Below, piece by piece: positions 27,922 through 35,444 of a DNA stretch of 64,000 nt (positions within the stretch are counted from its first letter, which is position 1; each line of letters opens with the position of its first letter). The notes under the pieces were generated by a model, which was not told the origin of the DNA, ran no database searches, and worked only from the letters and a program-made list of their open reading frames with translations. Position numbers and translations under genes: made by a program. This stretch comes from Actinomyces sp. oral taxon 414 (GTDB lineage: Bacteria; Actinomycetota; Actinomycetes; Actinomycetales; Actinomycetaceae), in assembly GCF_001278845.1 (NCBI RefSeq), contig NZ_CP012590.1, positions 1,798,001-1,862,000 of the forward strand, read 5' to 3'.

Positions 27922-28782
27922 TCAGGAGCCGGTGCTCAGACGCAGGGCCCAGGGGTCGGTGACGACCTCGGAGACGTACGCCTCAAGTCTACGTCCCCGC
28001 TCGCTGGCGGCGGCCTCGAGCCGGGCCGCCAGCGGGGGCAGGCCCACCCACTCGGTCGCCCAGTGGGTGCCGCACAGGAGGTGGGGGCGCCCGCCCTCCA
28101 GGTGGTCCGTGGCGGGATGGTGGCGCAGGTCGGCGGTGAGGAAGACGTCGGCGCCGGCCTCGCGCGCGGCCGCCAGCAGCGAATCCCCGGCCCCGCCGGA
28201 GACGGCCACCGTCTTGACGGCGGCGTCCGGGTCCCCGCCGACGAGGAGGCCGGGGGCGGAGTCGGGCAGGGCGGCAGCGACGTCGGCGGCGAGGTCGCGC
28301 AGCCGGGTGGGGCGCTCGAGCTCGCCGATCCGGCCGATACCCTGGGCGGGATCGACGGGGCTCGGGCACAGGGGCCGCGTGCCGAGCAGGCCGACGCGGG
28401 CGGCGAGCGCGTCGGCCACTCCCCCGTGCGCGGCGTCGAGACTGGTGTGGGCGTTGGCCAGCGCAATGCCGGCGCGGATGAGCCGGTGGACGCAGCGGCC
28501 CTTGGGGTCGGTGGCGGCCACGTGGTCGGTGCCGCGCAGGTAGAGGGGGTGGTGGGTGATGACCATGTCGACGCCGCGTCCGATGGCCTCGTTGACGACG
28601 GCGGTCAGCGGGTCGACGGCGAGCAGGACGGTGCGCACGGGTTCGGCCGGGTCGCCGCAGATGAGGCCGTTGGAGTCCCAGTCCTCGGCGAGCTCGGGCG
28701 GGGCGGCCGCCTGGAGGAGGGCGAGGACGTCGGCGACGGTGAGGGGCTCGGTGACGGGTTCGGACCCGTTGGACTGGCTCAT
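27922..28782 (-). CDS. Nif3-like dinuclear metal centre protein (GTP cyclohydrolase I type 2 homologue)
   Basis: A 286-aa member of the widespread Nif3/YbgI family, whose hexamers bind two metals. Visible ligands are VITHHPLYLRG near the N-terminus, and ADVFLTADLRHHPATDHLEGG and LLCGTHWATEW at the C-terminus. The start at 28782 (MSQSNGSEPV) is preferred over an in-frame ATG 30 codons upstream because the extra part lacks family similarity. It is followed by the coiled-coil protein gene, probably in one transcript. Biochemical role remains unclear across the family. Confidence 0.9.
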   Translation of the reverse strand: MSQSNGSEPVTEPLTVADVLALLQAAAPPELAEDWDSNGLICGDPAEPVRTVLLAVDPLTAVVNEAIGRGVDMVITHHPLYLRGTDHVAATDPKGRCVHRLIRAGIALANAHTSLDAAHGGVADALAARVGLLGTRPLCPSPVDPAQGIGRIGELERPTRLRDLAADVAAALPDSAPGLLVGGDPDAAVKTVAVSGGAGDSLLAAAREAGADVFLTADLRHHPATDHLEGGRPHLLCGTHWATEWVGLPPLAARLEAAASERGRRLEAYVSEVVTDPWALRLSTGS

Positions 28783-28933
28783 GGGGAGCAAGGCTACTGA
28801 ACCGCCGCCGTCCGCAGGCTCGGGGACGCTGCAGTGGCGTAGGCGACGCCCTTGTCGGAGACCACGCATCACTGTTGACCGGGCGCGTTGGGGCAGGGTC
28901 GGCGACCCTCCCCGACGGTGTTCGGACCGGCGA

Positions 28934-29053
28934 TGTCCGAATCTGTTGCAAAGGCCCGGATCTCACCGGGAAGCCGGAGAAGAATCGTTGATATTCCGCG
29001 CTTTCCTTCGCGGCCGGTCTCGGCCCGGGACGCCTTTGCAACAGATTCGGACA
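28934..29053. repeat. 120-bp palindromic element with 22-bp perfect arms
   Basis: Arms at 28934-28955 and 29032-29053 (starting TGTCCGAATCTGTTGC) are exactly complementary. The 76-bp interior includes a small hairpin, CCGCG-8 nt-CGCGG. It is in the 850-bp gene-free stretch between the Nif3 gene and the lnt-like gene. No other copy of these arms is seen in the window. Confidence 0.85.
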
Positions 29054-29189
29054 CGCTTCCACCCGATCCGGTCCCAGGAGCCTCACACGTCCCAACACAT
29101 CCGCATTCCGGCCCCACCGACCCAAACAATAAGCGACAACACCGCTGCCGACAGGGTGTCGCCCCTAATTGCCGCAATTCGGCCGCGGG

Positions 29190-29319
29190 AAAAGGTGGCT
29201 CCCGCATACTTTTAACACCCCGTCCCAGAGCAGCGAGTCGCAGAAATGGCGCAATGACGCCGATTCTGAACCGCCCGGCGCCGTGGAGGACCCTTAAAAG
29301 TATGCGGGAGCCACCTTTT
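29190..29319. repeat. 130-bp palindromic element with 26-bp perfect arms
   Basis: Arms at 29190-29215 and 29294-29319 (starting AAAAGGTGGCTCCCGC) are exactly complementary. The 78-bp interior carries its own hairpin (CAGAAATGGCG against CGCCGATTCTG). The architecture matches the neighbouring element at 28934-29053 but the sequence does not. The rest of the gap to 29632 (about 310 bp) shows nothing I can assign. Confidence 0.85.
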
Positions 29320-29632
29320 CGCGCCCTCAGGCGCTCGCGGCCGCTCCCGTGGACGCGCACACGACCGGCAACAGCGCTCCACGGCATCCGGCCCGCACCC
29401 GCGGACTCCCGCATCCGCGCCAACGGCGGCGGCCGGGTGGGACCGGGGACGTAGGCGGCGCCGTCCCGCCCTCCCGACTCGTCGTGCTATCATTCGCCCC
29501 GGCATTCTGCGCCTTGAGACGCCTCACCTGGAAGCCGGAGTCCTTCCGGATCGGGCCGTCCGGCTCGGCGCGCGGGCCGCCGAAGAAACGTGCGCGCCTC
29601 TACGAACAAGCCCCGGACGACAAGGACGACCG

Positions 29633-30964
29633 ATGCGATTCCACCTCCCCGGCTTCGCGGCACGCGCGCAGCGGCGCCACGACGACGATCGGGCCGGCCA
29701 GGCGAGGGAATGCCCGCTCGCCATCGCGTCCGGCGGGGTACTGGCGGCGACGGCCTTCGCGCAGCACTGGGCGTTGCAACTGCCGGCGGTGGTCGCGATG
29801 GCGGCGGCGTTCTGGCTGCTGCGGACGGTACCGGCCCGGCGGGCGTACTCGGTCGGCGTGCTCTTCACACTGGCGTGGCTGGTGCCGACGACGTACTGGT
29901 ACTACAACTTCATGTCGCTCGGCGCGGCGCTCGGGGCGAGCATCGGCTGGGCGCTGCTCATGGCGAACCTGTTCCACCTGGCGGCCCTGCGCGAGAAGCT
30001 CGGAACCCGGCTGGTGTGGCCGCTGTTCGCGATTCTCTGGCTGGCGCTGACCTGGCTGCGGCTGCGCATGCCGGTGACCGAGGACTGGTGGCTGCCGCAC
30101 CTGGGCTACAGCGTGTGGCGCAACAGCGGGCTGGTCTGGCTCGGAGGATTCGGCGGCGAGACGGCGCTGGAGGCGGTGGTGCTGGCGGGCGGCATGGCGG
30201 TGGCGGCCGCGTTCGTGCGCCGGGGCCCGTGGGCGGCGCTGGCGGCGGGCGCGACGGCGATCGCCTCGGTGATCGGGCTGAACGCGATCTCCCAGAGTCT
30301 TCCCGCCAAACCGATCCCCCCGGTGATCGCCGTGCAGGCGATGACCGCGGGCGGAGTCGACGCCCCGGCCACCGAGCAGGACGTGAGCGACCTGATCGAC
30401 ATGACGCGCGAGGCGCTGGGTGGGGACTATGCGCGGTCCACGACCGTCGTGTGGCCGGAGAACTCGATCCCCGAATCCGCCCAGCGGCGCGTGGCCGACG
30501 TCGCCGCGGAGCTGCGCGTCAATATCGCCTATCACACGACGGAGCACGACGGCGAGGGGGTCTACAAGAAGACCGTCGTCGTGGACGGTTCGACGGGCCA
30601 GGCCGTTCTCGCCAACTACAAGCAGCATCTCGCCCCGGACGAGAAGCTGGGGGTGTCGCGCGCCTCGCGCAGCATCGTCGAGCTCGGGGACCGGCGCGTG
30701 ACCGCCTACATCTGCTACGACATGCACTACCCGGACGTCGTCGGCCGCCTGAGCGGCAGCGATGTGGCGTACGTGCCCCTCAATGACGCGGCCTACGGCT
30801 ATGTGCAGAAGCAGTTCCACGCGGCCGATATCGCGCTGCGCGCCGCCCAGGCCGATACCGCCGTCGTAGTCGCCTCCACCAACGGCCCGACGATGATTGT
30901 GAACAGCAACGGCGTGGTGACGCAGTTCCTGAACACCTCCGACGCCGGTCACCTCCGGAACTGA
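29633..30964 (+). CDS. Apolipoprotein N-acyltransferase-like (carbon-nitrogen hydrolase) protein
   Basis: A 443-aa protein. Residues about 30-225 are six or so membrane helices including the TYWYYNFMSLG segment. Residues about 230-443 are a nitrilase-type domain with the catalytic triad in TTVVWPENSIPE (Glu), LANYKQHLAPDEK (Lys) and TAYICYDMHYPDV (Cys). This is the layout of Lnt, which N-acylates lipoproteins at the outer face of the membrane. It is shorter than E. coli Lnt (about 510 aa) and diverged, so its acceptor may differ. A start at 29633 is assumed (AAGGAC upstream). Confidence 0.8.
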   Translation: MRFHLPGFAARAQRRHDDDRAGQARECPLAIASGGVLAATAFAQHWALQLPAVVAMAAAFWLLRTVPARRAYSVGVLFTLAWLVPTTYWYYNFMSLGAALGASIGWALLMANLFHLAALREKLGTRLVWPLFAILWLALTWLRLRMPVTEDWWLPHLGYSVWRNSGLVWLGGFGGETALEAVVLAGGMAVAAAFVRRGPWAALAAGATAIASVIGLNAISQSLPAKPIPPVIAVQAMTAGGVDAPATEQDVSDLIDMTREALGGDYARSTTVVWPENSIPESAQRRVADVAAELRVNIAYHTTEHDGEGVYKKTVVVDGSTGQAVLANYKQHLAPDEKLGVSRASRSIVELGDRRVTAYICYDMHYPDVVGRLSGSDVAYVPLNDAAYGYVQKQFHAADIALRAAQADTAVVVASTNGPTMIVNSNGVVTQFLNTSDAGHLRN

Positions 30965-31049
30965 CCGGCGGGCCCCGCCCGGTGACTGCGTCGGGGTACA
31001 GCAGGGTGAGCCGGACGAAGAAAGACGGGATCTCCTGTCCGGGATCGCG

Positions 31050-31131
31050 TGCCCCCGGCGGGTCTCGAACCCGCATGCCCTAAGGCGGCGACTTTTAAGG
31101 TCGCTGTGTCTGCCGATTTCACCACGGGGGC
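31050..31131 (-). tRNA. tRNA-Leu (anticodon TAA)
   Basis: An 82-nt cloverleaf on the minus strand. Acceptor GCCCCCG pairs with CGGGGGC. The anticodon loop CTTAAAA gives TAA. A class II variable arm and the T-loop GGTTCGAACC are present. It forms the left border of the accessory block extending to 35263. Confidence 0.93.
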
Positions 31132-31280
31132 CTGGCCTCCGGGGTCGCGGGAACACGGCGCTCCCGCGGCGGGCCCCGGGGGCCGATACAACTCTGCACC
31201 CTCGACTCTAACAACTTGCAGGCGCTGCTGGCCTTCAGGGCCAGCGGATCTCAAGCATGGACGACTAGGTGTGGCAAAGG

Positions 31281-31382
31281 TCACGCGACCGCGTCGACCA
31301 AGCCGACCCCACGGCCCAGGACGTGGCAGATGCGCCCGACCAGCGCATCGTCATCCACGTCCAACACCCAGAACTCCGTCCG
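31281..31382 (-). pseudogene. 33-codon coding-like remnant downstream of an Xre gene
   Basis: In the 345-bp gap between tRNA-Leu and the Xre gene, one minus-strand frame holds 33 codons between stops with strong G/C third positions (RTEFWVLDVDDDALVGRICH, then VLGRGVGLVDAVA). It has no start codon and looks like the C-terminal end of a deleted gene. I do not recognise the family. The rest of the gap shows nothing assignable. Confidence 0.3.
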
Positions 31383-31476
31383 CTAACGCCGGGACTGCGC
31401 GGATGCGTCATTGATACCACCTGACACGACGATTGGGGCAAGTCAACATATCCACCGCAACGATAGATCATTTGAT

Positions 31477-31698
31477 CTATTTGTGTGGTTTCATCAACTC
31501 CAACACCTCCATCTCCAACTTCTCCGCCATCCTCTCCATGCTTTTCAACGTCAGGTCGCGCTCTCCTCGCTCCACGCCGCCCATGTAGGTGCGGTGGACT
31601 CCCAGCACCTCGGCGAAGACCTCCTGGCTGAGGTCTCTCTCTATGCGGTAGGCACGAAGGTTCCTGCCCACCGTCTTCTGAATATCCCCTACAGCCAC
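31477..31698 (-). CDS. Small Xre-family HTH regulator
   Basis: A 73-aa single-domain DNA-binding protein. The GTG start at 31698 leads into VGRNLRAYRIERDLSQEVFAEVLGVHRTYMGGVERGERD, a standard Xre helix-turn-helix, followed by a last helix (MERMAEKLEMEVLELM). Such short Xre proteins often control restriction-modification or phage genes. Here the only nearby remnant is the 33-codon fragment just downstream, so it may be an orphaned controller (C) protein. Confidence 0.82.
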   Translation of the reverse strand: MAVGDIQKTVGRNLRAYRIERDLSQEVFAEVLGVHRTYMGGVERGERDLTLKSMERMAEKLEMEVLELMKPHK

Positions 31699-31790
31699 AG
31701 GGCCTAAGCCTTGGACAATGACACTTGCAGGTATACAGACCTATGAGTAGCACGGGTGGCGATCAAGGAACATAGAAGGAGGAGACTAAA

Positions 31791-31812
31791 CCTTCCTGGC
31801 GAGAAAGACTCA
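31791..31812. repeat. Half copy of the GAGCCTTTCTCGCCAG repeat family
   Basis: CCTGGCGAGAAAGACTCA (31795-31812) matches the right arm of the element at 14061-14239 (CTGGCGAGAAAGGCTCA) with one difference. It overlaps the stop codon of the 31810 gene. Only one arm is recognisable. Confidence 0.5.
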
Positions 31813-32466
31813 GTATTGATAACTAGAACCGGGGAGTTCCTTTCGCCGTCGTTCAGTCCTTTGCATTAATTGTTGATACCACTGGCGCCCTTCGTTTCCG
31901 CAGTTGCCGCCGATATAATCTCGAATTCTGGCTGTATTCTGGTTATGTTGTTCGAGTTCTCCACGAATCAAGTTGATTTCACCGCGCAGATCCGACAAAG
32001 CAGAATAGAGTCCATCGATTGACAGAGTGATGGCGCGGCCACTCTGCGCATGATACACTTTCTTGCCGCCGCGCGAGGAATTCCTTCGCCGAGCATGGTA
32101 CCTTCGACTAGTCTTTAGACTATCAATATGTTTCCTAATTTCTTTTCGAGACGACTTTGCCGACTCAAGAGTTCGATACCAACTGTCGCCAGCCATTCGA
32201 CTATTGTAATGTAGTTGCTTGAGTTCAATGAACGTGACGCGCTCGTAAGTTAACTTTCTTTCGAGAGCAAGTTCAGACTTCTTTATCTCGATCTCGCGGC
32301 GCAATGAATCGAGGTTGTCTCTCTCTCGTATAATCTGTTTCGCAATACGTCGAATTTCTGTTTCCGCATACTGATCCTCTTTGGTAGTTTCAGAGGAAAA
32401 AAAGTAAAAAATCAGCGCCGCGACAAGCAGCACCGCAATGATCAGCGCAATTATCACAGTTGCCAC
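31810..32466 (-). CDS. Membrane-anchored coiled-coil protein, unknown function
   Basis: A 218-aa protein not recognised by family. One N-terminal membrane helix (residues about 4-24) is followed by a long helical, charged region (EIRRIAKQIIRERDNLDSLR, REIEIKKSELALER) likely to form a coiled coil. A basic patch (RRYHARRRNSSRGGKKVYH) and a C-terminal segment ending GNEGRQWYQQLMQRTERRRKEL follow. Its first 13 bp overlap the preceding gene, so the two form an operon. GC content is near 45-50%, far below the flanking chromosome, and codon use is unlike the neighbours, which indicates recent acquisition. Confidence 0.65.
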   Translation of the reverse strand: MATVIIALIIAVLLVAALIFYFFSSETTKEDQYAETEIRRIAKQIIRERDNLDSLRREIEIKKSELALERKLTYERVTFIELKQLHYNSRMAGDSWYRTLESAKSSRKEIRKHIDSLKTSRRYHARRRNSSRGGKKVYHAQSGRAITLSIDGLYSALSDLRGEINLIRGELEQHNQNTARIRDYIGGNCGNEGRQWYQQLMQRTERRRKELPGSSYQY

Positions 32467-32936
32467 CCTTCTATCTTGCTCACGTAACCCCCGATGTTCA
32501 AAGCGTCCACGAGTTTAATGAGATCCTGTCGGTCATTCCTCGCAGCCATGATTAGTTGTCCCGACAAAACGGTCATGATACTACCGAACATTTCACGCTC
32601 TTCCGGGGAAGCATCGGGGCTAGCGACGCGCTGCACTGCGTTATTCAGAGCCTGGCGAATACAATGCCTGTCAACCTCAATGGTTTGCGCCTGTTGCTGC
32701 TGGATAATGAAAGTAGAATACACTTCTCTCTGCCGTTGTAATAAGCCTTCGGTAATCGCTTTGCCGCGCGCCGCAATTCTTTTGCGTTCAACTTCAATAC
32801 GATTAATTTCCACAGTGCACATTGCGATTGCAACGACCGCATCCCTTGCCGCCGCAAGTGGATTTAAAGCGTCCGCCACTTGAACCGCTATCGTACCTAA
32901 TGTCACATTACCGTCGAAACTAATAAGATCGCCCAC
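32454..32936 (-). CDS. Helical soluble protein, unknown function, acquired operon
   Basis: A 160-aa protein with a GTG start preceded by GGAGG. I do not recognise it. It is predicted mostly helical: an N-terminal Val/Ala-rich part (TLGTIAVQVADALNPLAAA), a charged helix (INRIEVERKRIAARGKAITEG), a Gln-rich run (FIIQQQQAQTIEVD) and a C-terminal helix bundle. It overlaps the membrane coiled-coil gene by 13 bp. Both share the low GC content. The overlap and shared composition suggest that the two products interact, perhaps a soluble partner of a membrane effector. Confidence 0.6.
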   Translation of the reverse strand: MGDLISFDGNVTLGTIAVQVADALNPLAAARDAVVAIAMCTVEINRIEVERKRIAARGKAITEGLLQRQREVYSTFIIQQQQAQTIEVDRHCIRQALNNAVQRVASPDASPEEREMFGSIMTVLSGQLIMAARNDRQDLIKLVDALNIGGYVSKIEGWQL

Positions 32937-33240
32937 ATCATCCTCCGTTTACGTTCGGGAACGCCTTGATATCTCTTTTAAATAACACAGACAGAAATGT
33001 TTACTTCACCAACGAACTCATCACACACCTACTGCCGCGCACATGTGAATAATATACTCATTTTTTTGGATTTCAAGAGCCTCTCGAGTTTTGTATCATT
33101 TCTGAGACGTTGCGGCGTGTCGCGATCATTTTTGTGCTATAGAAGCCGGTCCGCGGAGAAGGGCTACTGTCGAGCGGGGGCGCCGTCCGTCGGAGCGGTG
33201 ATCGAGTCCCGTAGTCAGTGGCGTCGTTCGTGTTGTGGCG
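32937..33240. other. AT-rich spacer upstream of the acquired two-gene operon
   Basis: This 300-bp gap is unusually AT-rich for the window, with stretches such as TTTTAAATAA (about 32977) and ATTTTTTTGG (about 33060). It presumably carries the promoter for the leftward operon at 32936. I see no gene or repeat in it. Confidence 0.4.
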
Positions 33241-34113
33241 TCAGTGCCAGCTGTCCGGTGCTCTGGCGATCTCGATCGTCACGATGCTGCGGTATACGGC
33301 CAACCGGGCGCTCAGGGCGGGGCCGAGGTCGCTGTGGTCCTCGTAGAAGACGGTGCGCATGGGCGCGTCCCTCCCTGTGACGGACACCGCCAGGACGGCC
33401 TCACCCACCTGAACTGCACCGGCGTCGGGCAGTTCCAGAACCAGGCGGTGACGGTGCAGACGCCGACCGCCGTCCTCAACCACGGGGCCGGCGACCCGAT
33501 CCAGATCCACGGCCACCTCCCGCGGCTCCTCGTCGTCCGGGTAGTGCCACACCTGAACCAGTGGGGATCGGACCGGCAGGCCTGCAGTGGTCATCTGATC
33601 GACGATCAGGCTCAGTCGGGAGTCATCACCGCCCAACTCCACACTCAACGTCTCAACGCCCAAACGTCCGGACACCCGGGCGAAGTAGACCAGGTCACGG
33701 GCCAGAGCCGGCATTCCGGCGTCGCTCCAGCGCCTGGCGGTGCGCTGATCGCGCCACTCATCACTCGACAAGGCCTCAGCGGTCAACTGGAGACGATCCA
33801 GCACCGTATCAGCCCCGGCGCACAACGACCACGCCGCAGCTGCCTCGTCGCGCCCCAGACCCTTGTAACGCTCCAGTTCGCGTTGGAACATCAAAAAGGC
33901 GTCCAGCAGGTCATCACCGCCGCACACCCGCCGCAAGACGGCGAACCGACTGAACTTCTGGATGCTCAGTCTCCCGCGGGTCCTGCGCAACGCCAGCAGC
34001 TCGGACAGCACCTGCGCCTCCAGGTCAGCACGCTGCTCGGCGTCCTCCACGTCATCGCCCAGGGGGAAAACGCCCAGCGCCTCGCTTCCCCCAATGGTCT
34101 CGTCCTCACTCAC
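33241..34113 (-). CDS. Hypothetical protein of accessory block
   Basis: A 290-aa acidic soluble protein not recognised by family. The GTG at 34113 is chosen because GGGAGAGG lies just upstream; an in-frame GTG at 34164 has no such signal. The N-terminal half is helical (EQRADLEAQVLSELLALRRT, LQLTAEALSSDEWRDQRTAR). The C-terminal half looks beta-rich (VQVWHYPDDEEPREVAVDLD, RTVFYEDHSDLG). It is divergent from two small genes at 34328 and 34817, with about 215 bp between. It sits in the block bounded by tRNA-Leu and tRNA-Ile. Confidence 0.6.
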   Translation of the reverse strand: MSEDETIGGSEALGVFPLGDDVEDAEQRADLEAQVLSELLALRRTRGRLSIQKFSRFAVLRRVCGGDDLLDAFLMFQRELERYKGLGRDEAAAAWSLCAGADTVLDRLQLTAEALSSDEWRDQRTARRWSDAGMPALARDLVYFARVSGRLGVETLSVELGGDDSRLSLIVDQMTTAGLPVRSPLVQVWHYPDDEEPREVAVDLDRVAGPVVEDGGRRLHRHRLVLELPDAGAVQVGEAVLAVSVTGRDAPMRTVFYEDHSDLGPALSARLAVYRSIVTIEIARAPDSWH

Positions 34114-34327
34114 ACCCGCATCCTCTCCCACACGGACGGGGACGCGGGTGCACTTTTCTGTCACGACTCACCCCGCCGTCCTCTGGTCCACTATCACCAC
34201 GCGGCCGGCACACCGGCCTCCCGGCCAAGGCCCTCCTCCCACCGTCGCAGGCGGACAGAGGAGGAAACCCGACCGCCAAGACTCACCCGTCCCCGCCAAT
34301 GGGGCGGCACCGAAAGGAACCTCGATC

Positions 34328-34642
34328 ATGTCCACCGGCCTCATCCCCCAGACCCCCGAGCCCGACTCCTACGCCACTGGCCTGGCGTCCTTCGTTCCTT
34401 CCTCCCGGGCGGTGGCCCGCGCCACCCGCCAGCGCACCGACGCCGTCCTCGGCCGGGCCGAGGTGACCCACGCCAGGGACCAGGTCCACGCCGTCCTGGC
34501 CGCCGGAGCCCTGAACAACACCGCCGCCCTGGTCGGCCCGGCCGAGCAGGCCCACCAGATCGCCCCCGCCAGCGACCCCTACTACCAGGCCATCATCCGG
34601 GCCTACGCCCTGAGCACCGCCCAGGACATCGCCGAATTCTAA
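34328..34642 (+). CDS. Small Ala-rich helical protein, unknown function
   Basis: A 104-aa protein with AAAGGA 9 bp before its ATG. It consists of predicted helices (SRAVARATRQRTDAVLGRAE, DQVHAVLAAGALNNTAALVG) and a C-terminal segment ending YALSTAQDIAEF. No membrane segment or known domain is visible. It resembles small proteins of plasmid or integrative-element modules and is followed 175 bp later by another small gene on the same strand. Confidence 0.6.
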   Translation: MSTGLIPQTPEPDSYATGLASFVPSSRAVARATRQRTDAVLGRAEVTHARDQVHAVLAAGALNNTAALVGPAEQAHQIAPASDPYYQAIIRAYALSTAQDIAEF

Positions 34643-34816
34643 AACCTCGCCCACAACCACCAAGGACAGCCGGCCACAGGGGCGAACCACCGGGATGAGC
34701 AGACGAACCACGGACACGACCGCCGCCGAACACCGGCCCAGTGGCCGGACCCGGCCGGAGAAACCACTGGTACGACGCCTACCGCCGACCGCCATCACGA
34801 CAAGGAGCAACCCGCC

Positions 34817-35122
34817 ATGAACACCGTCACCATCACCATCGTTCTCACCGTCTCGACCGTCGTCAGGGCGCTGGCCCTGCTGGCCGTCCTGATTCTGCTG
34901 CGACGACTGTGGACAAGCACCGGCGGCAAGTCACTGACCCGACCGACCTGGCCAACACGATCATTCGACCGGCCCGCCATCCAATCCCACGCCGCCAAAA
35001 CGCGCCAGGAGCACCAGGGCGCCGCCCACCGCACCACCCGATTCAACTGGCAGCAGGACTACGCCACCCTGCAAGCGATCCACGCCGTATGGGAGGCGAT
35101 GCGACAGCACCAAGACGAGTAA
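34817..35122 (+). CDS. Small membrane protein, unknown function
   Basis: A 101-aa protein. The ATG at 34817 follows AAGGAG. Residues about 5-30 form one hydrophobic helix (ITIVLTVSTVVRALALLAVL), followed by a basic, Gln/His-rich soluble tail (RFNWQQDYATLQAIHAVWEA). The family is not recognised. It is the last gene before the hairpin at 35148 and the tRNA-Ile gene, so it closes the accessory block. Confidence 0.55.
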   Translation: MNTVTITIVLTVSTVVRALALLAVLILLRRLWTSTGGKSLTRPTWPTRSFDRPAIQSHAAKTRQEHQGAAHRTTRFNWQQDYATLQAIHAVWEAMRQHQDE

Positions 35123-35147
35123 TAGGCGAGCGGCTGGCGGAGTAAAT

Positions 35148-35196
35148 AGGACCTCCTGGACCTGAGAAAAATCGCTTCCCGGGTTCAGGAGGTCCT
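35148..35196. terminator. Hairpin after the 34817 gene
   Basis: A 15-bp stem (35148-35162 with 35182-35196, one G-T pair) encloses a 19-nt loop. It lies 25 bp after the last small gene of the accessory block and on the far side of the converging tRNA gene. It probably terminates transcription in both directions. Confidence 0.5.
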
Positions 35197-35263
35197 GCTC
35201 ATTCCTCATCAGCCGCTGACCCAGACCACAGTCCTCATGACCCGGGTTCATATAAGAACCTCG

Positions 35264-35357
35264 TGGTACCCCCTCCGGGATTCGAACCCGGGACCATGTG
35301 CTTATCAGGCACGGACGAGGTATAAGCTCGCTGCTCTAACCACTGAGCTAAGGGGGC
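35264..35357 (-). tRNA. tRNA-Ile-like (anticodon TAT) with long variable arm, CCA encoded
   Basis: Acceptor GCCCCCT pairs with AGGGGGT, followed by A and an encoded CCA (35264-35266). The D-arm GCTCAGTGGTTAGAGC and T-arm CCGGGTTCGAATCCCGG are regular. The anticodon stem GCGAG/CTCGT encloses CTTATAC, giving TAT. Between that stem and the T-arm are about 21-22 nt forming a hairpin whose loop CTGATAA itself resembles an isoleucine GAT anticodon loop. Isoleucine tRNAs normally have a 5-nt variable loop, so identity and charging are uncertain. Confidence 0.75.
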
Positions 35358-35444
35358 GGGGAGGGCGTCGCGCACGGCGTCGCCACGGCATGAGACTACC
35401 TCAGAGCGGGCGGTGACGGGACGGGCCCGCGAGGCGGAAGCAGC

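Noticed and set aside
31265..31753. 162-codon minus-strand frame over the small Xre gene
   Set aside because: It reads the Xre gene in the wrong frame and has no coherent composition; only the 33-codon fragment in another frame was kept, at low confidence.
35264..35357. Group I intron in the tRNA-Ile anticodon loop
   Set aside because: The extra segment is only about 20 nt, far too short for any self-splicing intron; a long variable arm or duplicated arm fits better.
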